Assembly: GCF_000495915.1 (NCBI RefSeq)
Contig: NZ_AOFQ01000072.1
Span: 62,001 to 126,000 of the forward strand
Source: Stutzerimonas chloritidismutans AW-1
GTDB lineage: Bacteria > Pseudomonadota > Gammaproteobacteria > Pseudomonadales > Pseudomonadaceae
Length of the DNA stretch: 64,000 nt
Reading direction: 5' to 3'
This document shows, in pieces, positions 17,827-27,049 of the stretch. Made by a program: the position numbers and the translations under genes. The notes under the pieces were generated by a model. It was given only the letters and a program-made list of their open reading frames with translations, had not been told where the DNA came from and ran no database searches. Every line of letters begins with the position of its first letter. Within the stretch, counting starts at the first letter, position 1.

Positions 17827-20384
17827 CGCTGGTCGTTATCCGCCAGCATGTCGCGTACGCGCTTGGCCAGCGCATCAAGGTTGAACGGCTTGCTGATCAT
17901 GTCCATGCCCGGTTCGAGGAAGTCCGCGCTGGCGGCCTGCTTGGCATAGCCGGTCATGAACAGCACCGGCAGATCGGGGCAATGCTGGCGCGCGACATCC
18001 GCCAGTTGCCGGCCGTTCATGCCGGGCAGTCCGACATCGGTGACCAGCATGTCGATGGTGGGCGTGCTCTCAAGCAGGCGGATCGCCGCATTGCCGTCGG
18101 CGGCTTCCAACGTCTGATAGCCGAGCATCTGTAGCACGTCGATGACCAGCAGGCGCACCGCCGGATCATCCTCGACCACCAGGACGGTTTCGCCTTGCTG
18201 GGCCTGAAGCGGGCCGTCGTCTTCGCCGGCTGGCGCGACGCTGACGCCTTGGTCCTCGAATACGGGAAGGTACAGGCTGACCTGGGTGCCTTCGCCCGGT
18301 TCGCTGGCGATCTGGATATGGCCGCCGGCTTGCCGGGTGAAACCGTAGACCATGGAAAGGCCGAGCCCCGTGCCCTGGCCGATGGGTTTGGTGGTGAAGA
18401 ACGGTTCGAAGACGCTGGCCAGTACCTTGGGGCTCATGCCGCAGCCGCTGTCGGTCAGGCAGAGGATGACGTAGCGCCCGGCGGCCAGATCGCCCACATC
18501 GCCTTGCCTGTACAGTTCGACATTGCGAGTTTCCAGCAGCAGGGTGCCGCCGTCAGCCATGGCGTCGCGGGCGTTGATGACCAGGTTGAGCAGCGCGCTT
18601 TCCAGCTGGTTTTCGTCGCTGGAAACCGGCCACAGACCTTGCTGCAACTGATTGCGGATGTGGATATGGCTGCCCAGCGTGCGGCTGAGCAGGTCGTGCA
18701 TCGACTCGATCAGCTGGTTCAGCTCGACACGCTTGAGATTCAGCGGCTGGCGCCGGGCGAAGGCGAGCAGGCGGTGAGTCAGTGCCGCGGCGCGATTGGC
18801 CGAGGTGACCGCGGCATCGATGAAGCGCTGGGTTTCGCCGTGGCGGCCGGACTGGATGTAGCGCTGGATCAGGTCCAGGCCGCCGATGATGCCGGTCAGC
18901 ATGTTGTTGAAGTCGTGGGCGATGCCGCCGGTCAGCTGGCCGACCGCTTCCATCTTCTGCGCCTGACGCAGCGCTTCCTGTGCCTGCTCGCGGCTGGCCA
19001 TTTCCTTGAGCAGGCGTTCGTAGACTTCCGCCAGTGCCTGGGTGCGCTCCTGAATACGGCTTTCCAGTGTCTCGTTGAGTTCGCGCAGAGCCTGTTCGGC
19101 GCGCCAGCGCTCGGTGACATCCAGTGCCATGACGAAGAAGCCGAGCACGTTGCCCTGGCCGTCGCGGCGCGGCAGGTAGTGCACCAGCATGCGTCGGGCC
19201 TGGCCGTCACGGTGCGGGCTATGGGCCTCGAAGGTCACGTCGCGGCCGGCGAGGGCGTCACGGATGCTTGTCTGGCGCTCGGCATAGCCGCGTTCACCGA
19301 GCACTTCGCGGGCGGTCTTGCCCAGCAGCCATTCGGTCGAGTGGCCGAACCAGTCGGAGTAGTAGCGGTTGTTGAAGCGAAAACGTTCCTCGGCGTCGAC
19401 GTAGCCGATGAGCACCGGCAGAGCGTCGGTGACCATCTTCAACTCGGCTTCGCTCTGGCGCAAGGCATCTTCGCTGGCCTGCTGTCCGGTGATGTTCATC
19501 ACTGCGCCGGGGAAGCGCTGTGGCCAGCCCTGCTCGTCGCAATGGCAGCGCCCGCGCGCCAGCGCCCAACGGGTGACGCCATCGTCGCTGCGCAGCCTGT
19601 AGCGCTCGTCGAGCGTACCGCGCTCGACGATGCAGCGCTCCAGCGCGGCGCGCAGGCGTGGCACGTCGTCGGGATGGACATGATCGAAAAAGGCTTCGCT
19701 GCTCAGGCCGTTCGGCCCGGACTGGGCCACCGGCAGGATGCGGGAAAGCTCAGCCCCCGCCGGAATCTCGCTGGCCTGGATGGCCCAGTCCCAGATGCCG
19801 ATCAGATCGCTGGCCTCGAGCGCCAGTTGCAGGCGCTGTTCGCTGGCGCGGTGCACCTCCGCGCTGAGTTTGTAGTGCAGGGCGGTCTGCGACAGGCGGG
19901 TTTCGGTGCGCACGCGTTCGCTGGTTTCGCTGAGGCACAGCAGCAGGCCGCCGATGCCGTGCGAGGCGTTGCGAATGGGGCTCAGGGCGAGGTCGAACCA
20001 GGCTTCCACCGGAGCGCCATCGCGTTCGATGACCAGTTGCTGATTGCGCAGCACTCGTGGCTCACCGCGCCGGGCAGTGTCGCAGGCCGGCTCCAGCAGT
20101 GCCCAGGTCGCGCCCCAGCGGTGGCAAGCGGGCTGGCCGAGTTCGGCCGGGTGGCGATCGCCGATCAGTGCGGCGTGGGCGTCGTTGTACAACTGCAGCG
20201 CCTGGTCGCCCCAGAGGATGCACATCGGCAGGGGCGCTTCGAGAATGGTGTCCAGCAGCAGCCGTAGCGAAGCCGGCCAGGCGTCAGGAGTTCCGAGCGC
20301 AGTCGCACCCCAGTCATGCCGGCGGATTCGCTCACTCATCTCGCTGTGACTATGGGGCCAGAATTCGGCGCCTACTGCTGCCAT
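17823..20384 (-). CDS. PAS-containing hybrid histidine kinase (copy 1)
   Basis: 853 residues with no membrane segment. PAS-like regions lie at about 45-160, 185-305 and 315-425, then a coiled linker (430-480). The H-box LTGGIAHDFNN has His-490. An ATPase domain with GQGTGLGLSMV follows, then a C-terminal receiver (MLVTDVGLPG acceptor Asp, KPF Lys). Its core resembles the last gene of the rsb operon, suggesting related kinases. ATG is preceded by AGGAAG. Located between a HAD phosphatase fragment and fdhD, it is entirely inside the tandem duplication. The signal is unknown; a PAS ligand is plausible. Confidence 0.9.
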   Translation of the reverse strand: MAAVGAEFWPHSHSEMSERIRRHDWGATALGTPDAWPASLRLLLDTILEAPLPMCILWGDQALQLYNDAHAALIGDRHPAELGQPACHRWGATWALLEPACDTARRGEPRVLRNQQLVIERDGAPVEAWFDLALSPIRNASHGIGGLLLCLSETSERVRTETRLSQTALHYKLSAEVHRASEQRLQLALEASDLIGIWDWAIQASEIPAGAELSRILPVAQSGPNGLSSEAFFDHVHPDDVPRLRAALERCIVERGTLDERYRLRSDDGVTRWALARGRCHCDEQGWPQRFPGAVMNITGQQASEDALRQSEAELKMVTDALPVLIGYVDAEERFRFNNRYYSDWFGHSTEWLLGKTAREVLGERGYAERQTSIRDALAGRDVTFEAHSPHRDGQARRMLVHYLPRRDGQGNVLGFFVMALDVTERWRAEQALRELNETLESRIQERTQALAEVYERLLKEMASREQAQEALRQAQKMEAVGQLTGGIAHDFNNMLTGIIGGLDLIQRYIQSGRHGETQRFIDAAVTSANRAAALTHRLLAFARRQPLNLKRVELNQLIESMHDLLSRTLGSHIHIRNQLQQGLWPVSSDENQLESALLNLVINARDAMADGGTLLLETRNVELYRQGDVGDLAAGRYVILCLTDSGCGMSPKVLASVFEPFFTTKPIGQGTGLGLSMVYGFTRQAGGHIQIASEPGEGTQVSLYLPVFEDQGVSVAPAGEDDGPLQAQQGETVLVVEDDPAVRLLVIDVLQMLGYQTLEAADGNAAIRLLESTPTIDMLVTDVGLPGMNGRQLADVARQHCPDLPVLFMTGYAKQAASADFLEPGMDMISKPFNLDALAKRVRDMLADNDQR

Positions 20385-20553
20385 GTTGCTTCCTATCGAT
20401 CATCCGTGGGCGAACTACGAGCGGCAGGGCATGTGCTGCGCACCGCTGCGCTGTTTCGATGCGTGCCGGCCCGGGCTCGTCCTGAGCCGGTTCCCGCCGA
20501 CGGCAACTGTTGCGTAGTGTAAAGCTTCCGGCTGCCGAAGGCAGCGCCAGCCG

Positions 20554-21789
20554 TCACGCTGGACCGCCGTGCAGGCTGCGGATCAGGTCGAGGTAATCGT
20601 CAACCGCGGCGAATTCCTCGGTGTCCTTCGGTGCGCGGCGACTGTCCGGCTCGCGCACCGCCAGCAGATGCACAATGCCGAAGCGCTGCGCACTGCGCAG
20701 GATCGGCAGGCTATCGTCGATGAACAGGGCGCGTGCGGGCTCGAACTCCAGATCCTGGCGCAGTGCGTGCCAGAATTGCGGCTCCTCCTTCGGATAGCCG
20801 TAGTCGTGGGAGCTGATCAGGCGGTCGAACCAGGGCGCCAGTTCGATCTTCTCCAGCTTCAGCGACAACGAGTCGCGGTGCGCATTGGTGATCAGCACCA
20901 CGCGCTTGCCGGTATGGCGCAACGCGGCGAGAAATTCGTCGGCATTTGGTCGAAGGGCGATCAGCTCGGCGATCTCGCGTTTCATGTCGCGGATCGGCAG
21001 GGTGTGGATGAGGTTGAGGTTATGCCGCTGCGCCCACTGGGCGGCCAGGCCGGTGGGTGAAGACAGGCTCACCAGCGCTGGAATCCCGGCCCGCTGCACT
21101 TTCTGCACCAGCTCCAGGCTGCAGCGGCTGGTGACGATCGCCAGACCACCGGCCGCTGCACAGCCGGAGCGGGCCATGGCACCGATCAGCTTGTCCAGCG
21201 CGTTATGCCGCCCGATATCCTCGCGGCCCAGGCGGATCTCGCCGTTGGCGTCCATGAACAATGCGGCATGCACCGCCCCGCAGTCGCGCCCCAGCGGTTG
21301 AAACGCTTCGATACGTTGACGCAGGTCCTGCAACCAGTGCGAGGGCGGCAGTGGCGCTGCCGGCATGACCGGCAGGCGCGGCAGTGCCTGCTCCAGCGCT
21401 TCGACCCCGCAGAGCCCGCAGCTGCTGTTGCCGGGTAGCTGGCGGCGTTGCTGCTTGAGGCGCCAGAACGCGCGGCTGGCGATGTCCAATTCGGCGCGCC
21501 GCGCACTGCCGCTGCCGTGCAGGCGAATGTCGTAGATATCATCCAGCGACTCGACGAAGCCATTGGCCAGGCTGAAACCAACCACGAAATCTTCCAGATC
21601 GGCCGGCGAGATCATCATCACCGCCTGGCTCATCCCGTTGTAGGCGATCGCCAGCGCGCACTCCTCGGCAAGATCGACTGCGCATTGCGCGACATCGTCG
21701 ATCGGCTGGTAGCAGTAGCGCTGGCTGGCGCCGGCAGGTGGTTGCGCGGCACTGGCGACGCCGGCATTCAGGCGAGACGGGGCGTTCAT
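20554..21789 (-). CDS. FdhD-HAD chimera at the duplication junction
   Basis: A continuous 411-codon frame. Residues 1-256 are identical to FdhD (Cys-124 and Cys-127 included), then NLNLIHT, then residues 79-226 of the HAD phosphatase (LPIRDMKREIAEL onward). It loses the FdhD tail of 26 residues and the HAD catalytic DxD (Asp-16, Asp-18). The HAD half therefore cannot be an active phosphatase, while the FdhD half might fold. It is a by-product of the tandem duplication, in frame by chance or selection. Whether it is expressed is unknown. Confidence 0.85.
   Translation of the reverse strand: MNAPSRLNAGVASAAQPPAGASQRYCYQPIDDVAQCAVDLAEECALAIAYNGMSQAVMMISPADLEDFVVGFSLANGFVESLDDIYDIRLHGSGSARRAELDIASRAFWRLKQQRRQLPGNSSCGLCGVEALEQALPRLPVMPAAPLPPSHWLQDLRQRIEAFQPLGRDCGAVHAALFMDANGEIRLGREDIGRHNALDKLIGAMARSGCAAAGGLAIVTSRCSLELVQKVQRAGIPALVSLSSPTGLAAQWAQRHNLNLIHTLPIRDMKREIAELIALRPNADEFLAALRHTGKRVVLITNAHRDSLSLKLEKIELAPWFDRLISSHDYGYPKEEPQFWHALRQDLEFEPARALFIDDSLPILRSAQRFGIVHLLAVREPDSRRAPKDTEEFAAVDDYLDLIRSLHGGPA
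21002..21020. other. Junction sequence between the duplication units
   Basis: Nineteen bases, GTGTGGATGAGGTTGAGGT, that belong to neither identical block. On the minus strand they encode most of NLNLIHT in the chimera. They resemble but do not equal the matching stretch of the intact fdhD (TLTLTP), differing by a 3-base length change and several substitutions. Confidence 0.8.
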
Positions 21790-21817
21790 CGGCGATTCGG
21801 TCCGGTTAGTGGCCTGT

Positions 21818-22063
21818 TTAGTAGTTCGGTTGGTCAATTTCGGCGTCCATGGCCCCGATACTGGGTTGCTGCTCCTCGCCATAGCCCGCTATGACTCGTC
21901 GCAGCGCCTTGTCTCGGCCATTTACATCCGAACTTGCCTCAACCCACTCACCGCACAGGTCACGAGGTCTGACGAGACCGGCGTTCTGCATCGCTGCAAC
22001 TAGCAGTGCATGCTCGCCGCCGGTGGATAGGTTTATGACCCCAGCCGGCTGCGGACGATTCAC
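21818..22063 (-). CDS. Small frame after the hybrid kinase, second copy, uncertain
   Basis: Exact copy of the frame at 17581-17826, with the same GTGA overlap with the kinase stop. Same doubts apply: no recognisable family and weak codon bias. Confidence 0.28.
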   Translation of the reverse strand: MNRPQPAGVINLSTGGEHALLVAAMQNAGLVRPRDLCGEWVEASSDVNGRDKALRRVIAGYGEEQQPSIGAMDAEIDQPNY

Positions 22064-24621
22064 CGCTGGTCGTTATCCGCCAGCATGTCGCGTACGCGCT
22101 TGGCCAGCGCATCAAGGTTGAACGGCTTGCTGATCATGTCCATGCCCGGTTCGAGGAAGTCCGCGCTGGCGGCCTGCTTGGCATAGCCGGTCATGAACAG
22201 CACCGGCAGATCGGGGCAATGCTGGCGCGCGACATCCGCCAGTTGCCGGCCGTTCATGCCGGGCAGTCCGACATCGGTGACCAGCATGTCGATGGTGGGC
22301 GTGCTCTCAAGCAGGCGGATCGCCGCATTGCCGTCGGCGGCTTCCAACGTCTGATAGCCGAGCATCTGTAGCACGTCGATGACCAGCAGGCGCACCGCCG
22401 GATCATCCTCGACCACCAGGACGGTTTCGCCTTGCTGGGCCTGAAGCGGGCCGTCGTCTTCGCCGGCTGGCGCGACGCTGACGCCTTGGTCCTCGAATAC
22501 GGGAAGGTACAGGCTGACCTGGGTGCCTTCGCCCGGTTCGCTGGCGATCTGGATATGGCCGCCGGCTTGCCGGGTGAAACCGTAGACCATGGAAAGGCCG
22601 AGCCCCGTGCCCTGGCCGATGGGTTTGGTGGTGAAGAACGGTTCGAAGACGCTGGCCAGTACCTTGGGGCTCATGCCGCAGCCGCTGTCGGTCAGGCAGA
22701 GGATGACGTAGCGCCCGGCGGCCAGATCGCCCACATCGCCTTGCCTGTACAGTTCGACATTGCGAGTTTCCAGCAGCAGGGTGCCGCCGTCAGCCATGGC
22801 GTCGCGGGCGTTGATGACCAGGTTGAGCAGCGCGCTTTCCAGCTGGTTTTCGTCGCTGGAAACCGGCCACAGACCTTGCTGCAACTGATTGCGGATGTGG
22901 ATATGGCTGCCCAGCGTGCGGCTGAGCAGGTCGTGCATCGACTCGATCAGCTGGTTCAGCTCGACACGCTTGAGATTCAGCGGCTGGCGCCGGGCGAAGG
23001 CGAGCAGGCGGTGAGTCAGTGCCGCGGCGCGATTGGCCGAGGTGACCGCGGCATCGATGAAGCGCTGGGTTTCGCCGTGGCGGCCGGACTGGATGTAGCG
23101 CTGGATCAGGTCCAGGCCGCCGATGATGCCGGTCAGCATGTTGTTGAAGTCGTGGGCGATGCCGCCGGTCAGCTGGCCGACCGCTTCCATCTTCTGCGCC
23201 TGACGCAGCGCTTCCTGTGCCTGCTCGCGGCTGGCCATTTCCTTGAGCAGGCGTTCGTAGACTTCCGCCAGTGCCTGGGTGCGCTCCTGAATACGGCTTT
23301 CCAGTGTCTCGTTGAGTTCGCGCAGAGCCTGTTCGGCGCGCCAGCGCTCGGTGACATCCAGTGCCATGACGAAGAAGCCGAGCACGTTGCCCTGGCCGTC
23401 GCGGCGCGGCAGGTAGTGCACCAGCATGCGTCGGGCCTGGCCGTCACGGTGCGGGCTATGGGCCTCGAAGGTCACGTCGCGGCCGGCGAGGGCGTCACGG
23501 ATGCTTGTCTGGCGCTCGGCATAGCCGCGTTCACCGAGCACTTCGCGGGCGGTCTTGCCCAGCAGCCATTCGGTCGAGTGGCCGAACCAGTCGGAGTAGT
23601 AGCGGTTGTTGAAGCGAAAACGTTCCTCGGCGTCGACGTAGCCGATGAGCACCGGCAGAGCGTCGGTGACCATCTTCAACTCGGCTTCGCTCTGGCGCAA
23701 GGCATCTTCGCTGGCCTGCTGTCCGGTGATGTTCATCACTGCGCCGGGGAAGCGCTGTGGCCAGCCCTGCTCGTCGCAATGGCAGCGCCCGCGCGCCAGC
23801 GCCCAACGGGTGACGCCATCGTCGCTGCGCAGCCTGTAGCGCTCGTCGAGCGTACCGCGCTCGACGATGCAGCGCTCCAGCGCGGCGCGCAGGCGTGGCA
23901 CGTCGTCGGGATGGACATGATCGAAAAAGGCTTCGCTGCTCAGGCCGTTCGGCCCGGACTGGGCCACCGGCAGGATGCGGGAAAGCTCAGCCCCCGCCGG
24001 AATCTCGCTGGCCTGGATGGCCCAGTCCCAGATGCCGATCAGATCGCTGGCCTCGAGCGCCAGTTGCAGGCGCTGTTCGCTGGCGCGGTGCACCTCCGCG
24101 CTGAGTTTGTAGTGCAGGGCGGTCTGCGACAGGCGGGTTTCGGTGCGCACGCGTTCGCTGGTTTCGCTGAGGCACAGCAGCAGGCCGCCGATGCCGTGCG
24201 AGGCGTTGCGAATGGGGCTCAGGGCGAGGTCGAACCAGGCTTCCACCGGAGCGCCATCGCGTTCGATGACCAGTTGCTGATTGCGCAGCACTCGTGGCTC
24301 ACCGCGCCGGGCAGTGTCGCAGGCCGGCTCCAGCAGTGCCCAGGTCGCGCCCCAGCGGTGGCAAGCGGGCTGGCCGAGTTCGGCCGGGTGGCGATCGCCG
24401 ATCAGTGCGGCGTGGGCGTCGTTGTACAACTGCAGCGCCTGGTCGCCCCAGAGGATGCACATCGGCAGGGGCGCTTCGAGAATGGTGTCCAGCAGCAGCC
24501 GTAGCGAAGCCGGCCAGGCGTCAGGAGTTCCGAGCGCAGTCGCACCCCAGTCATGCCGGCGGATTCGCTCACTCATCTCGCTGTGACTATGGGGCCAGAA
24601 TTCGGCGCCTACTGCTGCCAT
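22060..24621 (-). CDS. PAS-containing hybrid histidine kinase (copy 2)
   Basis: 853 residues, identical to the protein at 17823-20384: three PAS-like regions, H-box with His-490, HATPase domain and C-terminal receiver. This copy lies directly downstream of the complete HAD phosphatase gene (170 bases apart), which is the presumed ancestral order. Downstream comes the chimeric fdhD instead of the intact one. Two identical kinase genes would double dosage, and both keep the same 5' sequence including the AGGAAG ribosome site. Confidence 0.9.
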   Translation of the reverse strand: MAAVGAEFWPHSHSEMSERIRRHDWGATALGTPDAWPASLRLLLDTILEAPLPMCILWGDQALQLYNDAHAALIGDRHPAELGQPACHRWGATWALLEPACDTARRGEPRVLRNQQLVIERDGAPVEAWFDLALSPIRNASHGIGGLLLCLSETSERVRTETRLSQTALHYKLSAEVHRASEQRLQLALEASDLIGIWDWAIQASEIPAGAELSRILPVAQSGPNGLSSEAFFDHVHPDDVPRLRAALERCIVERGTLDERYRLRSDDGVTRWALARGRCHCDEQGWPQRFPGAVMNITGQQASEDALRQSEAELKMVTDALPVLIGYVDAEERFRFNNRYYSDWFGHSTEWLLGKTAREVLGERGYAERQTSIRDALAGRDVTFEAHSPHRDGQARRMLVHYLPRRDGQGNVLGFFVMALDVTERWRAEQALRELNETLESRIQERTQALAEVYERLLKEMASREQAQEALRQAQKMEAVGQLTGGIAHDFNNMLTGIIGGLDLIQRYIQSGRHGETQRFIDAAVTSANRAAALTHRLLAFARRQPLNLKRVELNQLIESMHDLLSRTLGSHIHIRNQLQQGLWPVSSDENQLESALLNLVINARDAMADGGTLLLETRNVELYRQGDVGDLAAGRYVILCLTDSGCGMSPKVLASVFEPFFTTKPIGQGTGLGLSMVYGFTRQAGGHIQIASEPGEGTQVSLYLPVFEDQGVSVAPAGEDDGPLQAQQGETVLVVEDDPAVRLLVIDVLQMLGYQTLEAADGNAAIRLLESTPTIDMLVTDVGLPGMNGRQLADVARQHCPDLPVLFMTGYAKQAASADFLEPGMDMISKPFNLDALAKRVRDMLADNDQR

Positions 24622-24790
24622 GTTGCTTCCTATCGATCATCCGTGGGCGAACTACGAGCGGCAGGGCATGTGCTGCGCACCGCTGCGCTGTTTCGATGCG
24701 TGCCGGCCCGGGCTCGTCCTGAGCCGGTTCCCGCCGACGGCAACTGTTGCGTAGTGTAAAGCTTCCGGCTGCCGAAGGCAGCGCCAGCCG

Positions 24791-25471
24791 TCACGCTGGA
24801 CCGCCGTGCAGGCTGCGGATCAGGTCGAGGTAATCGTCAACCGCGGCGAATTCCTCGGTGTCCTTCGGTGCGCGGCGACTGTCCGGCTCGCGCACCGCCA
24901 GCAGATGCACAATGCCGAAGCGCTGCGCACTGCGCAGGATCGGCAGGCTATCGTCGATGAACAGGGCGCGTGCGGGCTCGAACTCCAGATCCTGGCGCAG
25001 TGCGTGCCAGAATTGCGGCTCCTCCTTCGGATAGCCGTAGTCGTGGGAGCTGATCAGGCGGTCGAACCAGGGCGCCAGTTCGATCTTCTCCAGCTTCAGC
25101 GACAACGAGTCGCGGTGCGCATTGGTGATCAGCACCACGCGCTTGCCGGTATGGCGCAACGCGGCGAGAAATTCGTCGGCATTTGGTCGAAGGGCGATCA
25201 GCTCGGCGATCTCGCGTTTCATGTCGCGGATCGGCAGGTTGAGTTCGCGGGTCCAGTAGTCCAGGCAATACCAGGTGAGTTTGCCGACGTGCTCGTTGAA
25301 CAGTGGCGCCAGTTCCAGCTCGGCCATGGCGCGGCTGATGCCGTGCAGCTCGGCGTAGCGTTGCGGCAGCAGTTCGAGCCAGAAATGATTGTCGAAATGG
25401 AGATCCAGCAGCGTGCCGTCCATGTCGAGCAGGACGGTATCGATGTCGGACCAGGGCAGGTTGGCGGTCAT
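24791..25471 (-). CDS. yrfG: HAD-family hydrolase, YrfG-type nucleotidase
   Basis: 226 residues. Motif I is LLDMDGTLLD (nucleophile Asp-16, acid Asp-18), motif II VVLITNA, the KPEEPQ-like lysine region reads YGYPKEEPQFW, and motif IV is ALFIDDSLPIL. These define a HAD phosphatase of the GMP/IMP nucleotidase YrfG type, a family adjacent to nudE in enterics and pseudomonads. It should dephosphorylate purine mononucleotides. It is divergent from nudE. Its 3' two-thirds are duplicated at 20554-21001 in a chimera. Confidence 0.85.
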   Translation of the reverse strand: MTANLPWSDIDTVLLDMDGTLLDLHFDNHFWLELLPQRYAELHGISRAMAELELAPLFNEHVGKLTWYCLDYWTRELNLPIRDMKREIAELIALRPNADEFLAALRHTGKRVVLITNAHRDSLSLKLEKIELAPWFDRLISSHDYGYPKEEPQFWHALRQDLEFEPARALFIDDSLPILRSAQRFGIVHLLAVREPDSRRAPKDTEEFAAVDDYLDLIRSLHGGPA

Positions 25472-25590
25472 GTGCGGGCTCGCGTCAGCGGTGTATGGAC
25501 GGGACGGCGTCGGTCAGCTGGTCGTAAAGCACTCACGGCCAGCGCAAAAAGCCGGGTTATGATAGCCGCTCGCGTTTCCAGGAGTTTCCC

Positions 25591-26157
25591 ATGCGCCAGA
25601 AACCCACCGTGCTAGCCCGTGAGATCGTCGCCAGCAGCCGACTGTTCCGTGTCGAGGAGCTGCAGCTGCGTTTTTCCAATGGTGTCGAGCGCACCTATGA
25701 ACGCCTGGTCGGCAAGGGCAGCGGTTACGGCGCGGTGATGATCGTGGCGCTGGCCGATGCGGAGAATGCACTGCTGGTCGAAGAATATTGCGGCGGCACC
25801 GACACCTATGAGCTGTCGCTGCCCAAGGGCCTGATCGAGCCGGGTGAAGACGTGCTCGAAGCGGCCAACCGCGAACTCAAGGAGGAGGCCGGCTTCGGCG
25901 CGCGCCGCCTGGAGCTGCTCACCGAGCTGTCGTTGTCGCCCGGTTACATGAGCCAGAAGATTCAGGTGGTGCTCGCGCGCGATCTGTATCCGGAGCAGCT
26001 GCCAGGCGACGAGCCGGAGCCGATGCGACTCGACAAGGTCAACCTGCACGAACTGTCCAGTCTGGTGCAGCATCCGCAGTTCAGCGAGGGGCGCGCATTG
26101 GCCGCGTTGTACCTGGTCAAGGATCTGTTGACCCAGCGCGGAGAGTTCGGCCAATGA
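25591..26157 (+). CDS. nudE: ADP compounds hydrolase NudE
   Basis: 188 residues. The Nudix box runs from GLIEPGEDVLEAANRELKEE to the following AGFG (about residues 90-113), with the REXXEE core as RELKEEAG. It hydrolyses ADP-ribose, NADH and diadenosine compounds. AGGAG precedes the ATG. The stop overlaps the cysQ start (ATGA), so the two are coupled, which fits a joint nucleotide-salvage role. Confidence 0.93.
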   Translation: MRQKPTVLAREIVASSRLFRVEELQLRFSNGVERTYERLVGKGSGYGAVMIVALADAENALLVEEYCGGTDTYELSLPKGLIEPGEDVLEAANRELKEEAGFGARRLELLTELSLSPGYMSQKIQVVLARDLYPEQLPGDEPEPMRLDKVNLHELSSLVQHPQFSEGRALAALYLVKDLLTQRGEFGQ

Positions 26158-26972
26158 GTCATCCCTATCTGTCGTCAGTCATCGATCTGGTGCGTCAGGC
26201 GGGCGAGGCGATCCTGCCGCACTGGCGCAGCGAGCTGGATGTCCAGACCAAGACCGACGAATCGCCGGTGACCGTCGCCGATATGGCGGCGCATCAGGTG
26301 TTGCTGGACGGCCTGATGGCGCTGGATAGCGCCATCCCGGTGCTGTCCGAGGAGGATTGCGAGGTGCCGCTGAGCGAGCGCGCCGGCTGGACGCGCTGGT
26401 GGCTGGTTGACCCGCTGGATGGCACTAAGGAATTCATCGCCGGCAGCGAGGAGTTCACGGTCAACGTCGCGCTGATCGAGGCAGGCAAGGTGCGCTTCGG
26501 CGTGGTCGGCATTCCGGCATCCGGACGCTGTTACTACGGTGGCGAGGATTTCGGCGCCTGGCGCAGCGAAGTGTCCGGCGCGACTCAGCCGCTGCGCGTG
26601 CGCCAGCAACCGGAGCAAGCGTTTACCGTGGTCGCCAGCCGGCGCCACAGCAGTCCGGCGCAGGAGCAGCTGTTGAGTCGTCTGGGCGAACGTTTCGGTG
26701 AGCTGGCGCTGGCGAATGTCGGCAGTTCGCTGAAATTCTGCCTGCTGGCCGAAGGTGCTGCGGACTGCTACCCGCGCCTGGCGCCGACCTCGCAGTGGGA
26801 TACCGCTGCCGCGCAGGGGGTGCTGGAAGGTGCCGGTGGCGAGGTGCTGGATGTCAGTGGTGCGGCGCTGCGCTATGACGCGCGGGAAAGCTATCTGAAC
26901 CCATCTTTCCTGGCCCTGCCCAGAGGCGTCGGCTGGCGCGACTGGCTGATCGAACTGGCCAATCGCGAGTAA
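26154..26972 (+). CDS. cysQ: 3'(2'),5'-bisphosphate nucleotidase CysQ
   Basis: 272 residues of the inositol-monophosphatase superfamily. The metal-binding motifs are LSEEDCEV (Glu) and WWLVDPLDGTKEFI (Asp, Asp), plus the C-terminal WDTAAAQGVLEGAGG. CysQ converts adenosine 3',5'-bisphosphate to AMP and so recycles the by-product of sulfate assimilation. It overlaps nudE by four bases. Confidence 0.95.
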   Translation: MSHPYLSSVIDLVRQAGEAILPHWRSELDVQTKTDESPVTVADMAAHQVLLDGLMALDSAIPVLSEEDCEVPLSERAGWTRWWLVDPLDGTKEFIAGSEEFTVNVALIEAGKVRFGVVGIPASGRCYYGGEDFGAWRSEVSGATQPLRVRQQPEQAFTVVASRRHSSPAQEQLLSRLGERFGELALANVGSSLKFCLLAEGAADCYPRLAPTSQWDTAAAQGVLEGAGGEVLDVSGAALRYDARESYLNPSFLALPRGVGWRDWLIELANRE

Positions 26973-27049
26973 TCCCGGCGCGCCTGCCTGGAGCGGGCAT
27001 TGCGCCGACTGAGCAAGCCGCCGCAGACGCGTGCAATGTAATCCTTCGC

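Larger units (their letters stand above)
16784..21001. repeat. Tandem direct duplication, unit 1 (4218 bases)
   Basis: Matches 21021-25238 at a constant offset of 4237; all encoded proteins in both frames are identical between units. It contains most of fdhD, a small frame, the complete PAS hybrid kinase, and the 3' two-thirds of the HAD phosphatase gene. The left edge lies inside fdhD and the right edge inside the HAD gene, near a GGCAG shared by both genes. The absence of differences points to a very recent event or an assembly duplication. Confidence 0.93.
21021..25238. repeat. Tandem direct duplication, unit 2 (4218 bases)
   Basis: Second unit, identical to 16784-21001. It ends inside the intact HAD gene, whose 5' part continues beyond the unit to 25471. 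Thus this side keeps the complete HAD gene, while the other side keeps the complete fdhD. Confidence 0.93.

Noticed and set aside
18195..20267. A 690-codon plus-strand frame opposite the hybrid kinase (and its copy at 22432-24504)
   Set aside because: It lies fully antisense to a well-supported kinase gene, is a by-product of GC-rich codon use, and its product has the Gln/Val/Ala/His-rich composition of shadow frames with no domain.
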